Shown here piece by piece: positions 1-14,600 of a stretch of DNA of 64,000 nucleotides. Location of the stretch: positions 30,991,316 to 31,055,315 of the forward strand of contig OX243820.1 of assembly GCA_945859605.1 (NCBI GenBank), given 5' to 3'. Source of the DNA: Lumbricus rubellus (taxonomy: Eukaryota; Annelida; Clitellata; Crassiclitellata; Lumbricidae). The notes below the pieces were generated by a model. The model had not been told where the DNA came from. It was given only the letters and a program-made list of their open reading frames with translations, and did not search any database. How positions within the stretch are numbered: the first letter of the stretch is position 1; every line of letters begins with the position of its first letter. The position numbers were made by a program, and so were the translations under genes.

Positions 1-55
1 CTAATCTCCCATAATTCAGTTTCAGAATTCAAACCAAGTCTGTTCTACACAATGC

Positions 56-1117
56 TTTATTTCACAGTCTCCTAACCATGTAAGAACTTCGAAGAAAACC
101 CTTTAACTAACTTGCTCTTAACTACACGCAGTCAGGACACCAGCGTAATAACGAGCAAAATCGCAAATTGAAAAGATAAATGAATATGCCATGTAACCTC
201 TGGCTATCTGAACAAAAACTCTAATAATTCTGATAAAAATTCAATGACAAATGCATGCTTTATTCAAATTTTGATTATTTCCATACCGTATTTGTCATTA
301 CGAAGGACTTAGAAGGCCACCAATATCAATACAACCAAAAATCGTTCAAAATTAAATGCCATTTATTAACCAAAATTATAGTGCCATGAAGAAAAATAGT
401 CCTTTAAGCATAGTCCTGAGGAAGGGATAGATATGAAGTGCAGGTTCATTTTCGTAGCCACGGCATATGAGGAAGGATGAAGTTGGCTGGACTTACAAAA
501 ATTAACGTGCCACTTCCGTTGTATGTACCAAGGCAAGTGCAAAACCGTCGTAAAAAACTAAACTGAAACTAAATTTAAATAACTAAATCTAATAAACATT
601 TAAAGGAGCAGCATCCTGTCTGCCCCTAATGACTTATCAAAAGAAAATACAATGCAATGCAATACTAACACGTAACCTAAAAACTACAACTGAACGACCA
701 ATATTACATCTCACGAGTCTGGCTTGAAAGATGACCACTTAACAACCGATGACTAACGCGTGAAGCTTCCTTTTCAAATCCTCGACACCAATTCATCGCA
801 AAATTCTAAGGTCCATCAGTTTACTTCCCATACCAGTCGCAGCAGCATATATATAGAACTTACGAACAACAGAACATGCAGCCATAACTTAGCCGTAACA
901 CAGAAAGATTGAGCTGTTCAAACAGAAGATGTAACCAAGATCACGCCAAAATTAGCTAAACCGAACTTATATTCGTAGATGCAAAAGAAGTAACAAACGA
1001 GACTTCGAAATGCGTGAAACACAGCAACCAGCATGTAACGGTCAATTGAACGTGAAAAACACCAAAACTGTCCCATAAGACAACAGCGCTTATGATGAGG
1101 AACGCCACTGTGCAGTC
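56..1117 (-). other. Probable 3' UTR of the Tudor gene with poly(A) signals
   Basis: Sequence downstream of the TGA at 1118 has no supported coding exon on either strand. TTTATT on the plus strand at 56-61 is AATAAA on the transcribed strand, and there are others nearer to the stop (around 260 and 361). The actual cleavage site cannot be fixed from sequence. Confidence 0.4.
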
Positions 1118-2165
1118 TCATTTTCTTGAATTAGTTCGTCCGTACCCACCACGGTTCTGACCCTGTAAAACACAAATATCCAGCAATGAGTTTAATCTTT
1201 ACAGAAAGATGGATTTTTCAACTAGTACAAGCTCATTGCGTTAAAGCTTTAAAGTAATTCCATTGCCAAGAGTATTTGTAACCGGCTCGCCGTAATCCAA
1301 ACAATGTTGACTGAAGAAAGTTTGGCATGACCCCTACCACACATTTGCAGCACAAATTTATGTCAATTTCCTAAATGACACATTCTATTACTGTACCTTT
1401 TTGAGGTTATTTGCTTCACATTACATGTCCACAAACACAGTACAGAAAGGATATTTGTACAAAATGACCACTTTGGATACCTATCTTGCCTTTCCTCATT
1501 TTAGTCTTGTCCCCTCTCCTCTGCAGGCAGCCACATCAGATGCCGAAAGGATCATAGATTCCAATACAGTGTGACAGCATGGATTCGCTTTCTCTTTTCT
1601 TTCACTTTGCATGCCAAACTCAAATCCAAATCTTAATGTCATTATCATTCTTGATTCCATCCACTGATATTAATCCCATCCCTGTTCATGCTGATATAGA
1701 ACATTACAAGGACTGACTTGAATCAATTTAGTACAGACTGCCTGCCACATGACTGAAGTGGAGTCTACGATACAGGTTGATTTAGAAAAGAAACAATGAA
1801 TCAAGCTTAGATACGGATGTCCACACTGGTCATATTCCCTTCCCGCGTGCCCATTTGGATACCCCCCTCCACTTTAGACGTCCTTTATGGATGACCCGTC
1901 TAAAAGCAGTAGTTAAGAAACTGAACGAAAATGGAAGAATGTTTAACCCTTTAATGCCGAAGGGTATTTGATTTTCCATACTATTTACCACCATCTCGGC
2001 ACTAAAGGGTTAACCAAGAGAAGAGAAACTCAAGATAGGATTGACACTAATTAGAGCAAACAAATTAAAACTCCACCAAATACCTTGTTATGTGCTTGTC
2101 CTTGACGTGGGCATTCTCGACTCCGGTGACCCATTTCTCCACAGTTAAAGCAGCCCTCTTTGAAA
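1118..2165 (-). CDS. Tudor gene exons 18-19: CCHC zinc knuckle and RG tail
   Basis: Exon 2165-2084 (acceptor gttttaag, donor AACAAG|gtattt) encodes GCFNCGEMGHRSRECPRQ, an exact C-x2-C-x4-H-x4-C retroviral-type zinc knuckle as found in CNBP and in Vasa/GLH germ-line proteins. Exon 1162-1118 (acceptor ttttacag) encodes GQNRGGYGRTNSRK and a TGA stop. Exon phases 2, 0 and 0 fit without a gap. Such knuckles bind single-stranded RNA. Both exons are too small to appear as ORFs. They could belong to an alternative last-exon form. Confidence 0.75.
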
Positions 2166-5100
2166 CTTAAAACACACAAAAATCAGAACTGATTACAGTG
2201 ATTTAGTCCCATCACTCAATCTCTCTCATTATTCACACAGCACGGGGCCCCCAAAGGTATTTTCGCAAGGGGCAAAACAGAATGATCAGAGTTTACCCAA
2301 AAAAATTACTTTAAAATAGGTGTCAAATATCCGAGGGGTTGGTACACCTCTTGCTCCTATGCGTGGGAAAACATGATTAACAGTAGACTGTAATAAATAA
2401 TCTAGAGAAAGTGGAACCAAATTGTCGCATTATGCATAGATATAATATACTTGATATTTATGTCAATTATCTTGAACTATTATAGAGCAGATTGTGTCCT
2501 GATTGGAGATTAGAAATAGAACATTATAGTACAACCAATCAGAACAGTCTATTTTGTGTGTATGTACACTGTGTCCCAATAAATCGGGCACCCTTTTTAT
2601 AATGTGAATAAAACTGGTAAATATTCATCGATTTTCAAAATTCTAAAACTGTTTTTATCCTGAGATAATTATCTACAAATTGATAAATTATGAACGGCCC
2701 TCACTAAAAAATTATGTCATAATGACATCGTTAATTTACATATCGAAACCAAATGTCAACAAAAATCGTTGTGTTCGGTACTTAACATTTGAATTCTCTG
2801 ATGCAAATGACGTAATTGTGACGTCAATATTCATGCCAGAAACTTCATATTTGAATCATTGTAAGATGATTATCTCAGGATAAAAACAGTTTTTTAATTT
2901 TGAAAATCGATTAAGATTTCCCTGTTTTATTCACATTACAAAAAGGGTGCCAGATTTATTGGGACACAGTGTATATATACAGTTGACATGTTCTTTTTTA
3001 TCAACTGGTGCCCGAATCACATTGTTTCGCCATCCGAAAAAAAACTTTCTATTTTCTGGGTCTATCGCACTGGAAGCACCTCTGATTGGCGTGCACTGTG
3101 AGCTCTAGGCACTATAAAAATTTATAAATACAGCACAATACAATACAATACAGTACAATACAATACAGTACAATACAATACAGTACAATACAGTACAATA
3201 CAATACTTGTAAATGCTGATAATAAAAATTCAGTTGGACTGAAATCTTCGAATGACGAGCAACAACTCGCCATCTGTGCAACCGCTACCCCACGTGCAGC
3301 TGGTTCACACATCTATGAAGAATCATCGAGCCTTTTCTGTAGTTGGTCCGGTGGTCTGGAATAGCCTTCCTTTTTGAGCTGCGCCTACACCCTGGGACTT
3401 TACCAGGATCGTTCCTGACCAAACTTAAAACTGCTCTTTTTGGGCGCGCTGGAGTCGGGAGGAGCGCCTCTGAGTAGTTTTTTACTTGAAGGAGCGCTAT
3501 ATAAATGTCCAAACGAAAGAATGAATCTAGAAAAGTGTTAAAAACACAGTCATTCGACATTACTTCGGTTTTCTGCCGTACTTGGTTCTGTCGTCGTCGG
3601 CCGCCTGTTTGCTCGGACCGTACCCATCGTTGTGCGCGCCGAGAGGAGGAGTAGGCGTCGACCGCTCGCTGTCTCGGAAGCGCTGCTGCCGATTGCCACG
3701 CTTCTGTCGATCGTTCCTATCCTTCGGCGCCATCTCCTCCGGCGATTCCATGTGACGATGGTTTGCCGCCTTCTTCTCCATCCGTTCGTTGCCACCGCTG
3801 TTCCATTCGTTCTGCTGCCTCTCCGGCGGAGATTGGAAGTTCTGTGGGGGAGGATGTCCCATTGCGGAGGGATGTCCCATTGCGGAGGGATGTCCCATTG
3901 CGGAGGGATGTCCCATTGCGGAGGGATGTCCCATTGCTGGGGGATGTCCCATTGCGTTACTTGCCTCAACGATCTTGGAAAACGCGGCGGCAGACGGCGG
4001 CGGCAGGGATGGAGGAGGCATGTTCAGGCTGTAAGGTAGACCACCTGGAAATACACATCAGCGCATTGAGTTCAAGATTCTGACACTTATGCGCAATTCT
4101 CTTCTTGTGGTAGCCCCCTCATATCTTCGGGCATTGTGTAATCTGGTTTCCACTCTTCCTGGTTGCTGTGCCCTCCGTTCGGCTTCAAATGGCCTTCTTG
4201 TTGTTCCTTGCATGCGTGGAGCTACGGCCCAATCTAGAAACTTTGCTTATGTTGGCCCTTCTTGCTGGAACCGCCTCCCACAAGCTACGTTTTGAGCTCC
4301 TTGGTCTCTTTCTTCCCCTGTTCGGCAAACACCTGAAGACTATACTATTTGCTAGAGAGAGCGCTGTCTTGGGTCGGGAGCGCTACTGAATCTGTGAGCG
4401 GCGCTTTATAAATGTTGAATTACAATTACAAATACACAGCGTGGATGCGTGAAACATAGAAACACGACTGACGCACCATTATGTCCAGACCAGATCATAC
4501 TTAGTGGACCGTACTGAAATGTAATTGTACAATATTAATGTAGTAACAGTTCAATAAATCTATTTTTTTCATTAGTACCACCATGAAGTAACAGTATCCA
4601 CCCAAAAACTGCACCACAGCTAATTGCAGAAAAAAATTTCATTTGGAATCGTCCACTTATTGCTATCTTTAGAAACAGACTTAATTTTCTAGTTTCATTC
4701 ATTTTTCTATAGCACCTCTTCAAGGGAACTACTCAGAGGCACCCTTGATTCTAGCACGGAAAACAGGTCCATACACACACAAAAACAGAAGCGTGCAAGC
4801 ACACACGCACACACAACTCTTCCTGAAACGTTATATTTCTCGTGGCTCTGCAAGCGCCTCTCAGCAGTTCACCCTACCAGAAGCGCTTCATAGATGCTTG
4901 AATACAATACAATACACAACACAATAAAGCTATTACAAGGCAAAAGAAGATACTAAGTCAGGTGAAGAACATGTAATCTTACAACAGATAACAGCACAGC
5001 TTCCTCCTTACAACCAGTATATACAGCACGGTTAACTCTATCTCAGAAATGTTACTCTCAACTCCGGTCCCCACAAAATTCCATGAAACATTTCATTCGA

Positions 5101-5658
5101 ATATAAGAAGCAAAACAGCCCAAGAGAAGTCAGCCTGCGAAAAAGAAGGTCTAAAAAGAATAGAAGACAAATCCTTGTAATAATTACTTAAAGCAGGTAG
5201 AGACGCCGAAGCCACATCGGCCAAAGATGGTGGGGCTCTCTGCAGATTGGGTCCCTGGAGACCGGTTCCTTGCAGACCGGTTCCCTGCAGACCGACTCCC
5301 TGCAGACTGGCTCCCTGCAGACTGGCTCCCTGCAGACTGGTTCCCTGCAGACCGACTCCCTGCAGACCGGTTCCCTGCATACGGGCTCCCTGCACACTGG
5401 CCATCAACTGCTGCACAGGTACACAACAAGCGCTGCTGCTGAGCTGTGAGAGGCTCGGTGGATAGGTGACTTGAGGAGGTGGAGACAGCTGCTGAACTCT
5501 TGTGTTGCTGTGGGACGACGTTACGGTGAACGCGTCGGGGCTTCGTTGCATCACACGGATCGCAGAGTCATCGTGATATGACGGCTGTAGTCGCTGATTA
5601 AAATGACCGGGCATCACTGCGGAAAAGAAAAGAACCGACAGATAAGTGACATATCATG

Positions 5659-5690
<32 letters not shown>

Positions 5691-8600
5691 GTCGTTCTAC
5701 CAATCAATCAATCAATCAGTCAGTCGATCAATTTGTTTATTTGAAGCAATTAAGCTTACATCTACGCCCAAAACAGCATCCATTTGTTCTACGAGTAAAG
5801 GACGTTAAAAACTTTATTCCAAAGGTTATCCTTGCCCGCCATCAATGATGTTGTTCTGTTCACATTAATTTCATTTGTTTCTATTTAACGTCCTTCGACA
5901 TGTAACTGGGTGCATTCCATTTAGATTCCTTTTTCATTTGAATAGAAGACATTATGCATTCCGAATATTAATATGCATCATATAAATGTGCATACACATC
6001 AGGATCTAGTCATCAATAATTAATTCTTATGAAATGACTAATTCTGAAAAAAGGAAAAAGCAGCATAGTAATCTCACAAAACTTAAAGTTAATCTAAAAA
6101 AAGTCAGCATCTACAACCATAAAGTTTCATTCGTAAATTCACATATAATTCAAATCAAGACACCAAGGGAACGTTTTAAAATAATTCAGCGTGAGAGTAC
6201 AATCAAAAAAATCTCAAAATAAAACAACACTAAGCAAAAATTCTACATTATAAGGACTTACCAGTTTAACCCTATAACGGCCAGCGTGTAATAAAATGCC
6301 AAAAAATATATGTAGCTGGTCGTGAAAAGGAAGTCCTATTATCATGCAAGAAACACATCCTGACCGTACTCCGTGCATTCCATTCAGCGCATGCTTCTCA
6401 AAAGTGGCTTTCCGAATCTTCGAGTGTTTAACCATGCAAGGTGGAGTCGGGAGCGCCTCTGAGTAGTTTCCTTGAGGAGGCGCTATATAAATACTTGAAT
6501 GAATGAAGGTTATAGATTTGTTAAATGCGACAGGAACAGCGTTCACTTACGTTCATCCATGACATCTCGCCCAACGCTGTCACGTATCTTTATCGCAAGT
6601 ATATCAGGGTTGCCAGGTTCGATGGATATCTGAAAAATAAAGCAATTTCATTTCTTATCAACATCACTTCACGCAGCGCTGAAAAATATTAATCGTTAGA
6701 ACTCTCGCTCGGATTTACCACATTTGCTGTCATCGTCCTGCCTTTTACATGACTATCGAACAACTTGCACTGATTTTGGTCAAAGTATTGGTCATCATCT
6801 GAACCCTGATCACGTGGCAGACGACAGAGAACCGCCTAAAAAAAAATCAATTACACAAGTCAATTCTACTACTTGGATTAAAAATACTGCAACAAAAAAC
6901 AAGCAGAGTTCTGTGTATATAAAGAAACTAAAAATATATAGAAATCTACATCAAAAACAACCAATTTAATTTAATACGAATTTAAAGTAGAGTGCTGCAT
7001 ATAAAGAAATTAAATAGATATAGAAATCTACATTAAAAACAACCAATTTAATCTAATATCATGAATGCACAGCAGAGTGCTGCATATAAAGAAACAAAAT
7101 ATAGATAGAAATCGGCATCATAAGCAAACGATCTAATCTAATATGAACTTTACTAAATTATTATATTCGTTCTATATTGAGAAAATAACCGGTTGTCCTA
7201 ATGCGACAGCTACCGAGCGCCAAAAGAGCAGCGGATAAAGCCTGGTAAACGTTTTTGAACAACTATCGGGTTATGAAGTTATTGTTGTCTTGTATTTAAA
7301 CTTTTTTCAATTAGATATATAGGTACATTTATGCAGCACTTTTGCTAAGTGTACTTAAAAGGTAGGTTATATCAAGTATCTGCAATAAACCTACATTTAT
7401 AACACAGCAAAGTTCAACTATAATTTTTTAAACTTACACAGGTCTACAGCTTTGACAATACACACAAGCAGTTATACAAATGGTGATATAATTTACAAAT
7501 GGTGATGTGATGTACAAACTAACATGTACAGTTCTGACCATGAACAAATCTTGTCTCTGTCACTCGTATGTACGAGGGTTGATCAATAAGTAATGAGAAA
7601 AATATATTAGACAGCAAATCTGGACCAAATTTTTTTCATAGTTTTTCAGCATAATCTCTTTGAAGTTCAATACATTTTTCCCAGCGATGTTCAAGTTTTT
7701 TTACACCCTCCAGGAAGAAAGTTTCAGCCAGCCCCTTAAACCAGTCATTTATGGCATGGATAACACTTTCATCAGTGTCAAATTTCTGTCCGCGAAGCGA
7801 ATCTTTCAGATAACGAAACATATGGAAGTCAGACGGTGCCAGGTCTGAAGAATAGGGTGGGTGTTGTAGCAGTTCGAAGCCGCAATCGCGAATTGCAGTC
7901 ATTGCAACAGACGAGGTGTGAGCTGGAGCATTGTCCTGATAAAACACGATACCTTGACGCAACTTCCATCGACATTTTTCCCTAATAGCCACGCGAAGTT
8001 TTCGGATTAACTGGGCATAGTAGACACCCGTGATAGTCTTTCCACGCTCCAAGTAGTCAATCATCAAAATACCTTCACTGTCCCAAAATACGGATGCCAT
8101 AACTTTACCCGCTGATGCAATTTTGCGGAATTTGACCGGTGTCGGGGAATCGACGTGCTTCCACTCCATACTCTGCAGTTTTGTCTCGGGATCAAAGTGG
8201 TGAGCCCAAGTCTCATCCATAGTGACATATCTGCGTAGAAACTTTGCCTGGTCTTCTCTAAAAAGGTCGAGATTTTCACGAGAAGTTGTTAGTCGGACTT
8301 GCTTGTTTTCATGCGTTAACATTCGTGGAACCCATCGCGCACAGACCTTGTTGTACCCCAAAATGTATTTAATAATATGATGAGTTGTGCCGTACGACAA
8401 CTTCAAACAATCTGCTACATTTCTAATATTAACCAGCCGATCTTTCTGTATCAGATCCTGGACGAATTGGACGTTTTCGTTGGTACAGGTCTCAATAGGG
8501 CGGCCAGAACGGTGCTCGTCTTCAGTTGATTGCCTACCTCGATTAAATTCAGCTACCCACCTATAGACTGTAGCCTGTGAAGGGGCATTGTCCCTTAAAA

Positions 8601-11600
8601 CCTTCTTCATGTCCTTGCAATCTTATTTTGAGTCAATCCTTTTAAATGCGAATATTTAATAACCGCACGTTTCTCGTTTTTATCCATTATTTACAACAGC
8701 CGCTGGGTAGACGGCTTCCGGCGGTTGCCTAGCAACCACAGTAATGACCCACGTGACCATTTAACAATCAAAACTCTGCTAAATGAGTAAGCTAGTAAAT
8801 AAAAATAAAAATTCTGCAAAAAACAGCTGTATAATATGTTTTTCTCATTACTTATTGATCAACCCTCGTATAATTAATCACATGTACAATTAGCCATAAT
8901 ATCATATACAATTAGCCATAATAATGTGTACAATAAGCCATAATAATATGTACAATATATTAGCCATAATAATATGCACAATTAGCCATAATAATATGTA
9001 CAATATATTAGTCATAATAATATGTACAATTAGCCACGCCAGTTCTTTATAACTTACTTGTCTAGGTAGACTTCTAACTTTGTCTACTAACGGCTTTAAC
9101 GAGTCTTTCGGTGCGACTATGGTCTTCCCATAATCTATACACCGCAAAACGGCCTGCGCAACAAGAACTTAGAATTTGTTAGTAAAAACAGTAACAACTA
9201 AAAGCGCTAATGTTTCCTCCTAAAACTGCAAAGAACACAAACAGAACATTGCTTCTTAACTAGAAGCGTCTTTTCCAACTAGTATTGTGCATAGTATCGA
9301 ATAAAATAATGAATGTGCACTTATAAACCATAAAATAACTCAACTGTCATGTTTTGGGAAAAGTAAAAAAAACACATCAGTAGCATAATTGCCATATTTC
9401 CCATTTGTATGCATATGTCCTTTCAACGCATGTCAAAGGCAACATAGCCTAAATTAATTTTGTTTTTGTTAAAAACAAAAACTTAAGTTGGTCTTTAAGG
9501 TTTATAATACAAAATTTTTCACAATAAATGTTTCATTTCAGTCCAAATAGTGAGAAATTTAGGATACTACACATTAAAAGAAATATATTTATACACTAAA
9601 AGAAATATTGTTCTACAGATCTATACAACTTGAGATGTAGAACAAAAGTCTAAATATATATCAAATTGACGTTAAATAATTTGCTTACAAAGTCTCCTCT
9701 TTTTAGTTGGGTCTACTAATGCCAACCCAAATACTTCACCCAAAATTTGTTATAATTAAAAATCAAAACTGCAATCTAAGGTTAAAAGCCCCTGTAGCAC
9801 AAGCTACAAGTTGAATTCCTCATAAAGTGCTCGGTGCTCACCGCCAATAAAAACTTTTAAAAACATTCAAGGTCGGCTACCATGATAACCTTAACTATTT
9901 AATTATAACAGAATAAAACAACTTACGGAATTATTTCCCAATGATCCCCACAAATGTACTTATAACGAATATCAACAACCAAACTACGATTACCTTGCGA
10001 TCCTTCACAGATAAAACTTCGGCTCTGTACACTTCCGCAGATTTGGAGCTTGGAACGGTAACAAATAAACCAGTTACAACATCGTCACTTTCGATTGGCA
10101 GCGTCAACTTGTTGCAGGTACTGAAACAGGCACAGCACAACCGTTCATCAATTTATGACATTAATTACATATTAATTCATTTCAAGAATTTACAGTCTCA
10201 CTCCCCAATAAGAGACGCACTCAGACCAACCATGGAAACACGAATTGGATTTACGCAACTTGTAAAGCATGCATATTATATTTAAATAGGGTAGAATGAG
10301 AAAGAGATAAAAAATCAATAGTCTTCTACAAATGCTATTATGTCATGTTCAAAATGCTTCTTTGTACATGAAAACTTTTAAAGGAGTATGACGATTCATT
10401 CACCTTGTAAAATTTCATTTCATATGCACTAAAACAAAGATTGGCTTTATGCTCAATGTCATCTGAAGATTTTTACCCTTACCACAGAAGTCTTTAAGAG
10501 GATCAAACAATACACAGATTAAAAGCAAATAATATTTCAAATGACCACCCTTCTCCCTCGCCATCAGATCTTCTCACCAACCATCCATGTAATCATTAGA
10601 ACTGAGTTGGCCAACAGATGTACGCAGACAAAGATTTGAATACCCACCCTCTTGAAGAAACCCAGGAAAACAACGTTTCTGAGGCACCCTTTTAGTGGTA
10701 TGCCCGCTTTATGGCGCCATATAATTGTCGTTATTATTATCGTATTATAATTAGGCTATTATTATTATTATCCATCTCAAGAAATTAAGCCATGACAGAT
10801 AGATGCATACTGCAGGGCTTCCTGTGTACGATTCCAATCAGCCATCTGTTGGTCATTTCGTGTCGGCTGCATCCAAACACTGCCATCGACGTTCAACTGA
10901 CTAGTAACCTCGCCCGTAAACTGCGAACCTGAAACGAAATTAGTACGCAACGTCATAGCTGAAAAACGCAATAAAAGTAAAATTGTAACAATGATAAATC
11001 CTTCGAACTGGAAATTATGAATATCAAGACTATTAATATTAATATCTGGGCTGATGTTTTACTTCGGCCTCACTCAGCTTCCTCCCACCGTCCACTTTGT
11101 CCATCCAACAGATTTGACCTTCTGGTTCCTTGCTCTAGAAATGCTATGGCTCAGTCTCGATCATTTGTCTCAATTGGTCCTTCTCTTTGGAATGCGCTTT
11201 CTCCTTCTTTTCGCTCTACAACAATTGAGACTGAGCCATAGCAGGAGAAGAGAGAAGGAAGAAGAGAGACAATTCACAAATCTGTCTGGCAGTCTCTCTT
11301 CATTCTCCCTCCTCAAAACTTGCTTCGTCTCGCAGGACCTTGCACACTTCTGAACGGCTCACTCTACTAGATGCGCTTTATGAATAATTAAATACAACAC
11401 AATATTAAATAGAAAAGCACATCCAAATGTGCATCATAGTCAAGAGGTAATTGCTTTCAAAACACACAAGGTATTTTCTTTATTAACCAATTGCAAATTG
11501 CTCTTCGCAGCAGAGATGTCCGATACGCACACAAAGACTGGCAGCCGTCAACGGTGCCCCACACACAGAAATCAGCGCTCAAGACATAATATAATTTAAT

Positions 11601-14600
11601 TAGTCAATTGATCCAAAATAACATTTGAAGCTACTTGAATTCACAATAAGGAAAGACAATGCACGAGTATAACCTTTGTGGTACATACTAACATTGCTAG
11701 TATACATTAAAGGGAGCAAAAGCCTCACCCAAAGGGAGTAATCCCACAAGATGGGGTCACAACTACATAGAATAAACTGACCAATTGATGTTAAGCAGTA
11801 AGAAATAAACAAACTACGGTGGCAATCGCTTGGGAACCCTGCAAATAACAAATAACTGTGTCGGGATACCTTCCTTCCCTCAGCAGAGTCTGAAGCCAAC
11901 AAAGTTACACTTTGGACCAGCAAATAAACAGCCCTACACAGAAACATCTTAACCCTTTAACGCCGAGATGGTAGTAAATGGTATGGGAAATCCTATACCC
12001 TCCGGCATTAAAGGGTTAAACGGCGCTTACCTATAGTTGAACAGACGGCTGACATGAGATGCTCGACTTGTTTCGGGCCCTCCGCGTTTCTTTCCGCGAT
12101 GTTCTCTCGGATGTCCGAATGCATCGTTTCCTGACGACCGTAACACCCCGGTTCCCTCTGAAGCGGGTAGGTGGGAACGCAGCTGGTGTTCAACATCTGC
12201 GGCATATACGAGTACGCCGGTCCCTGCGAGTACATCATTCCCGGCGGCATCACGGGCGAGGCGTTCCTTTCGAACTCCAGCGGTTTCGCTACGGTGGCGT
12301 AGGCCGGGTAGTGCACCGGCAGGGCCATCGGGGGTCCGTAGTACTGCATGTCCATCACGGACTCCTCCTGCGCAACGAATTCGCAGTATCCGTCGTTTTG
12401 GTAGCGCGCGGCGGACCTGTCGGTTGACGCCGAAACGGGCTTGGCCGGCAGATCGAGTTTGGTTTGGCTGCGCGACACAAATGGCGCCGCGTCCGCCTTC
12501 AGAACCGACGGCCTCTCGAGAGTGGCGGTAAGGTTTTCCGACGACGCATACGGTGGCGGGATCGACGACGCCGGGGCCGAATGCAGGAGATTCGGGAAAT
12601 CCGGTGGGAATGCAGGGGGAAACCCAGATACACGTGAGAAAGACTGTTGTTGTTGTTGTTGTTGTTGCTGCTGCTCGAAGAGCGCTCCAAACCGCTCGGA
12701 CGTTCTCTCCGACTGGAGGTCCAGAGGGGAGACTCGGTAGAGTGACTCGGTGGCCAGGTTGTTCTCTCCGGCGGCCCAGATGGATCGATCCACCGGTCGA
12801 TATTCGGGGAGAACCACTTCCTGCTTTTCCGTCGCGAACTGCTCCCCCCGCATCAGTGTGCGTAGGCCCTCTCCGCACGACCGTGCGTCTCGCAGCTCGT
12901 CTACGGGGCTGGGACTCGCGGTCTCTGCAGCGTCCTCGAACATGGATGCAGTGTCCTCAATCGTCGCTGCAGCGTCCTCAGTAACCGGCGCAGCATCCTC
13001 AGTGCCAATGGCAGTGATCTCAGTGACAACGGCAGCGTTATCAGTGACAATGGCAGCGCTATCAGTGACAATGGCAGCGCTATCAGTGACAACGGCAGCG
13101 TTCTCATTGAGAACAGGAGTGTTCTCGATCACCGCTGCAGCATTCTCCGTCACACCTGGAGTCGACTTGAGACTGCTGGCGTCGGCAGGGCGCTCGACGT
13201 ATCGAGCGACAGCGCAGTCCTTGCCTGTGTACCGAATGTCACGACAAGCGATGGAATCTCTTCCTTTGGCTTTATCTTCAACTGCAACGTTAAAACAAAG
13301 AAACACCCATATAAAAATTACAGATATAGTTCCACATCTACTTTTACACGTGAACATCTTAAAGAAATTTCTATCAAGAGACTTTTCCAATGCGGAGTTG
13401 CGGACCTACAAACGCACTCCTAGCACGCACGCAATTCATTTGACATCAAGAGGTGTTATGTCCCTAAAGCTATCCACTTAGCACGCGATACTGGATCCAC
13501 CCCTGCTGCCAACGATAATTACAATTCAATACAGAGCGTCAACACATTAGTGACGAGCCACCTTAATAGTCACCCAGTCGCTTATCGTACACACAAGACG
13601 CTGCTAAACGGACAAAGAAAGAATTCGATTGATGAACTAACTTTTCCTGTTGAGTGCGTCGCTGACACTAACGAAATTCTGTTTCTTGTCTTTCACCATC
13701 AAATCGACTCGACAAACCTCCTCGTTCTCCTTCAAAACAAAATCATCACACAGAAATGTTTGAATGGCAACATACCACCACAAAAAATCAGACGAGGGTC
13801 TAGCCCCTAAGGTTGATACAGCTTTCTACTCCTCCTTAGGGAGTTACTGTCAAATTAGTAGGATTTATGGACACCTTGCAGGCTGCCATACAGTTAAATT
13901 CGACTCCTGTCGAACTCATAAATCACCTGTTACTAACATCATGTAATCCTACCGAGTAGTTTTCAGATTGAATAAAAAAAACAATTAATATCATTATTAT
14001 TATTATAACTTACTTTTTCGTTGAAGTTAGACCGATCTTAAGGTACGTTGTGACAAGAAGTCAACAGAAAAGTTGCTACACATAAAAAAAGACGATCAAA
14101 AAGATTTTTTCGATCATGTAGGTAAACAGATAATGACCTGAATTATCATGCAAGCTGCTGAATTAAAACTGACTCTTTGGTCCTCTCAACGTATCAAACC
14201 TCGACTACACCTCTCCTGCTAATCACATTCTGATTGAAAGACAACAGATATCCGAAAACCAAACGTCATACCCTGCTAAGTATTCTATCCTTGAAGATAC
14301 AGGTGACTGGATTTCTGACGGCCAGATTCTCCTGCAGCAGATCGTTGAAAGCCCAAACCGCTTCAATTGGAATCTCGAACGGGTCTCCGTCCAGCGCCAA
14401 ACAGCAGCGGAGAGCCTGATAATGTCAAAACAGTTACCACAAAGCTATAAATATCGGTTCTTTTACACAACGTAATCTCATATGGCGAGGCGCGATGATG
14501 CAAGACCATGTGATACCAAGCATGTTCATCTCATTCACCAGGGGCGGATACAGGAATTTTCGAAGGGGGGGGGCAAAAAATTTTGGGCCTGGGTCGGAAT

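Noticed and set aside
14014..14036. 23-base micro-exon between Tudor exons 9 and 10 (cttaag ... gtaagt)
   Set aside because: Strong donor, but its length does not convert phase 0 to phase 1, and a longer version reads into a stop.
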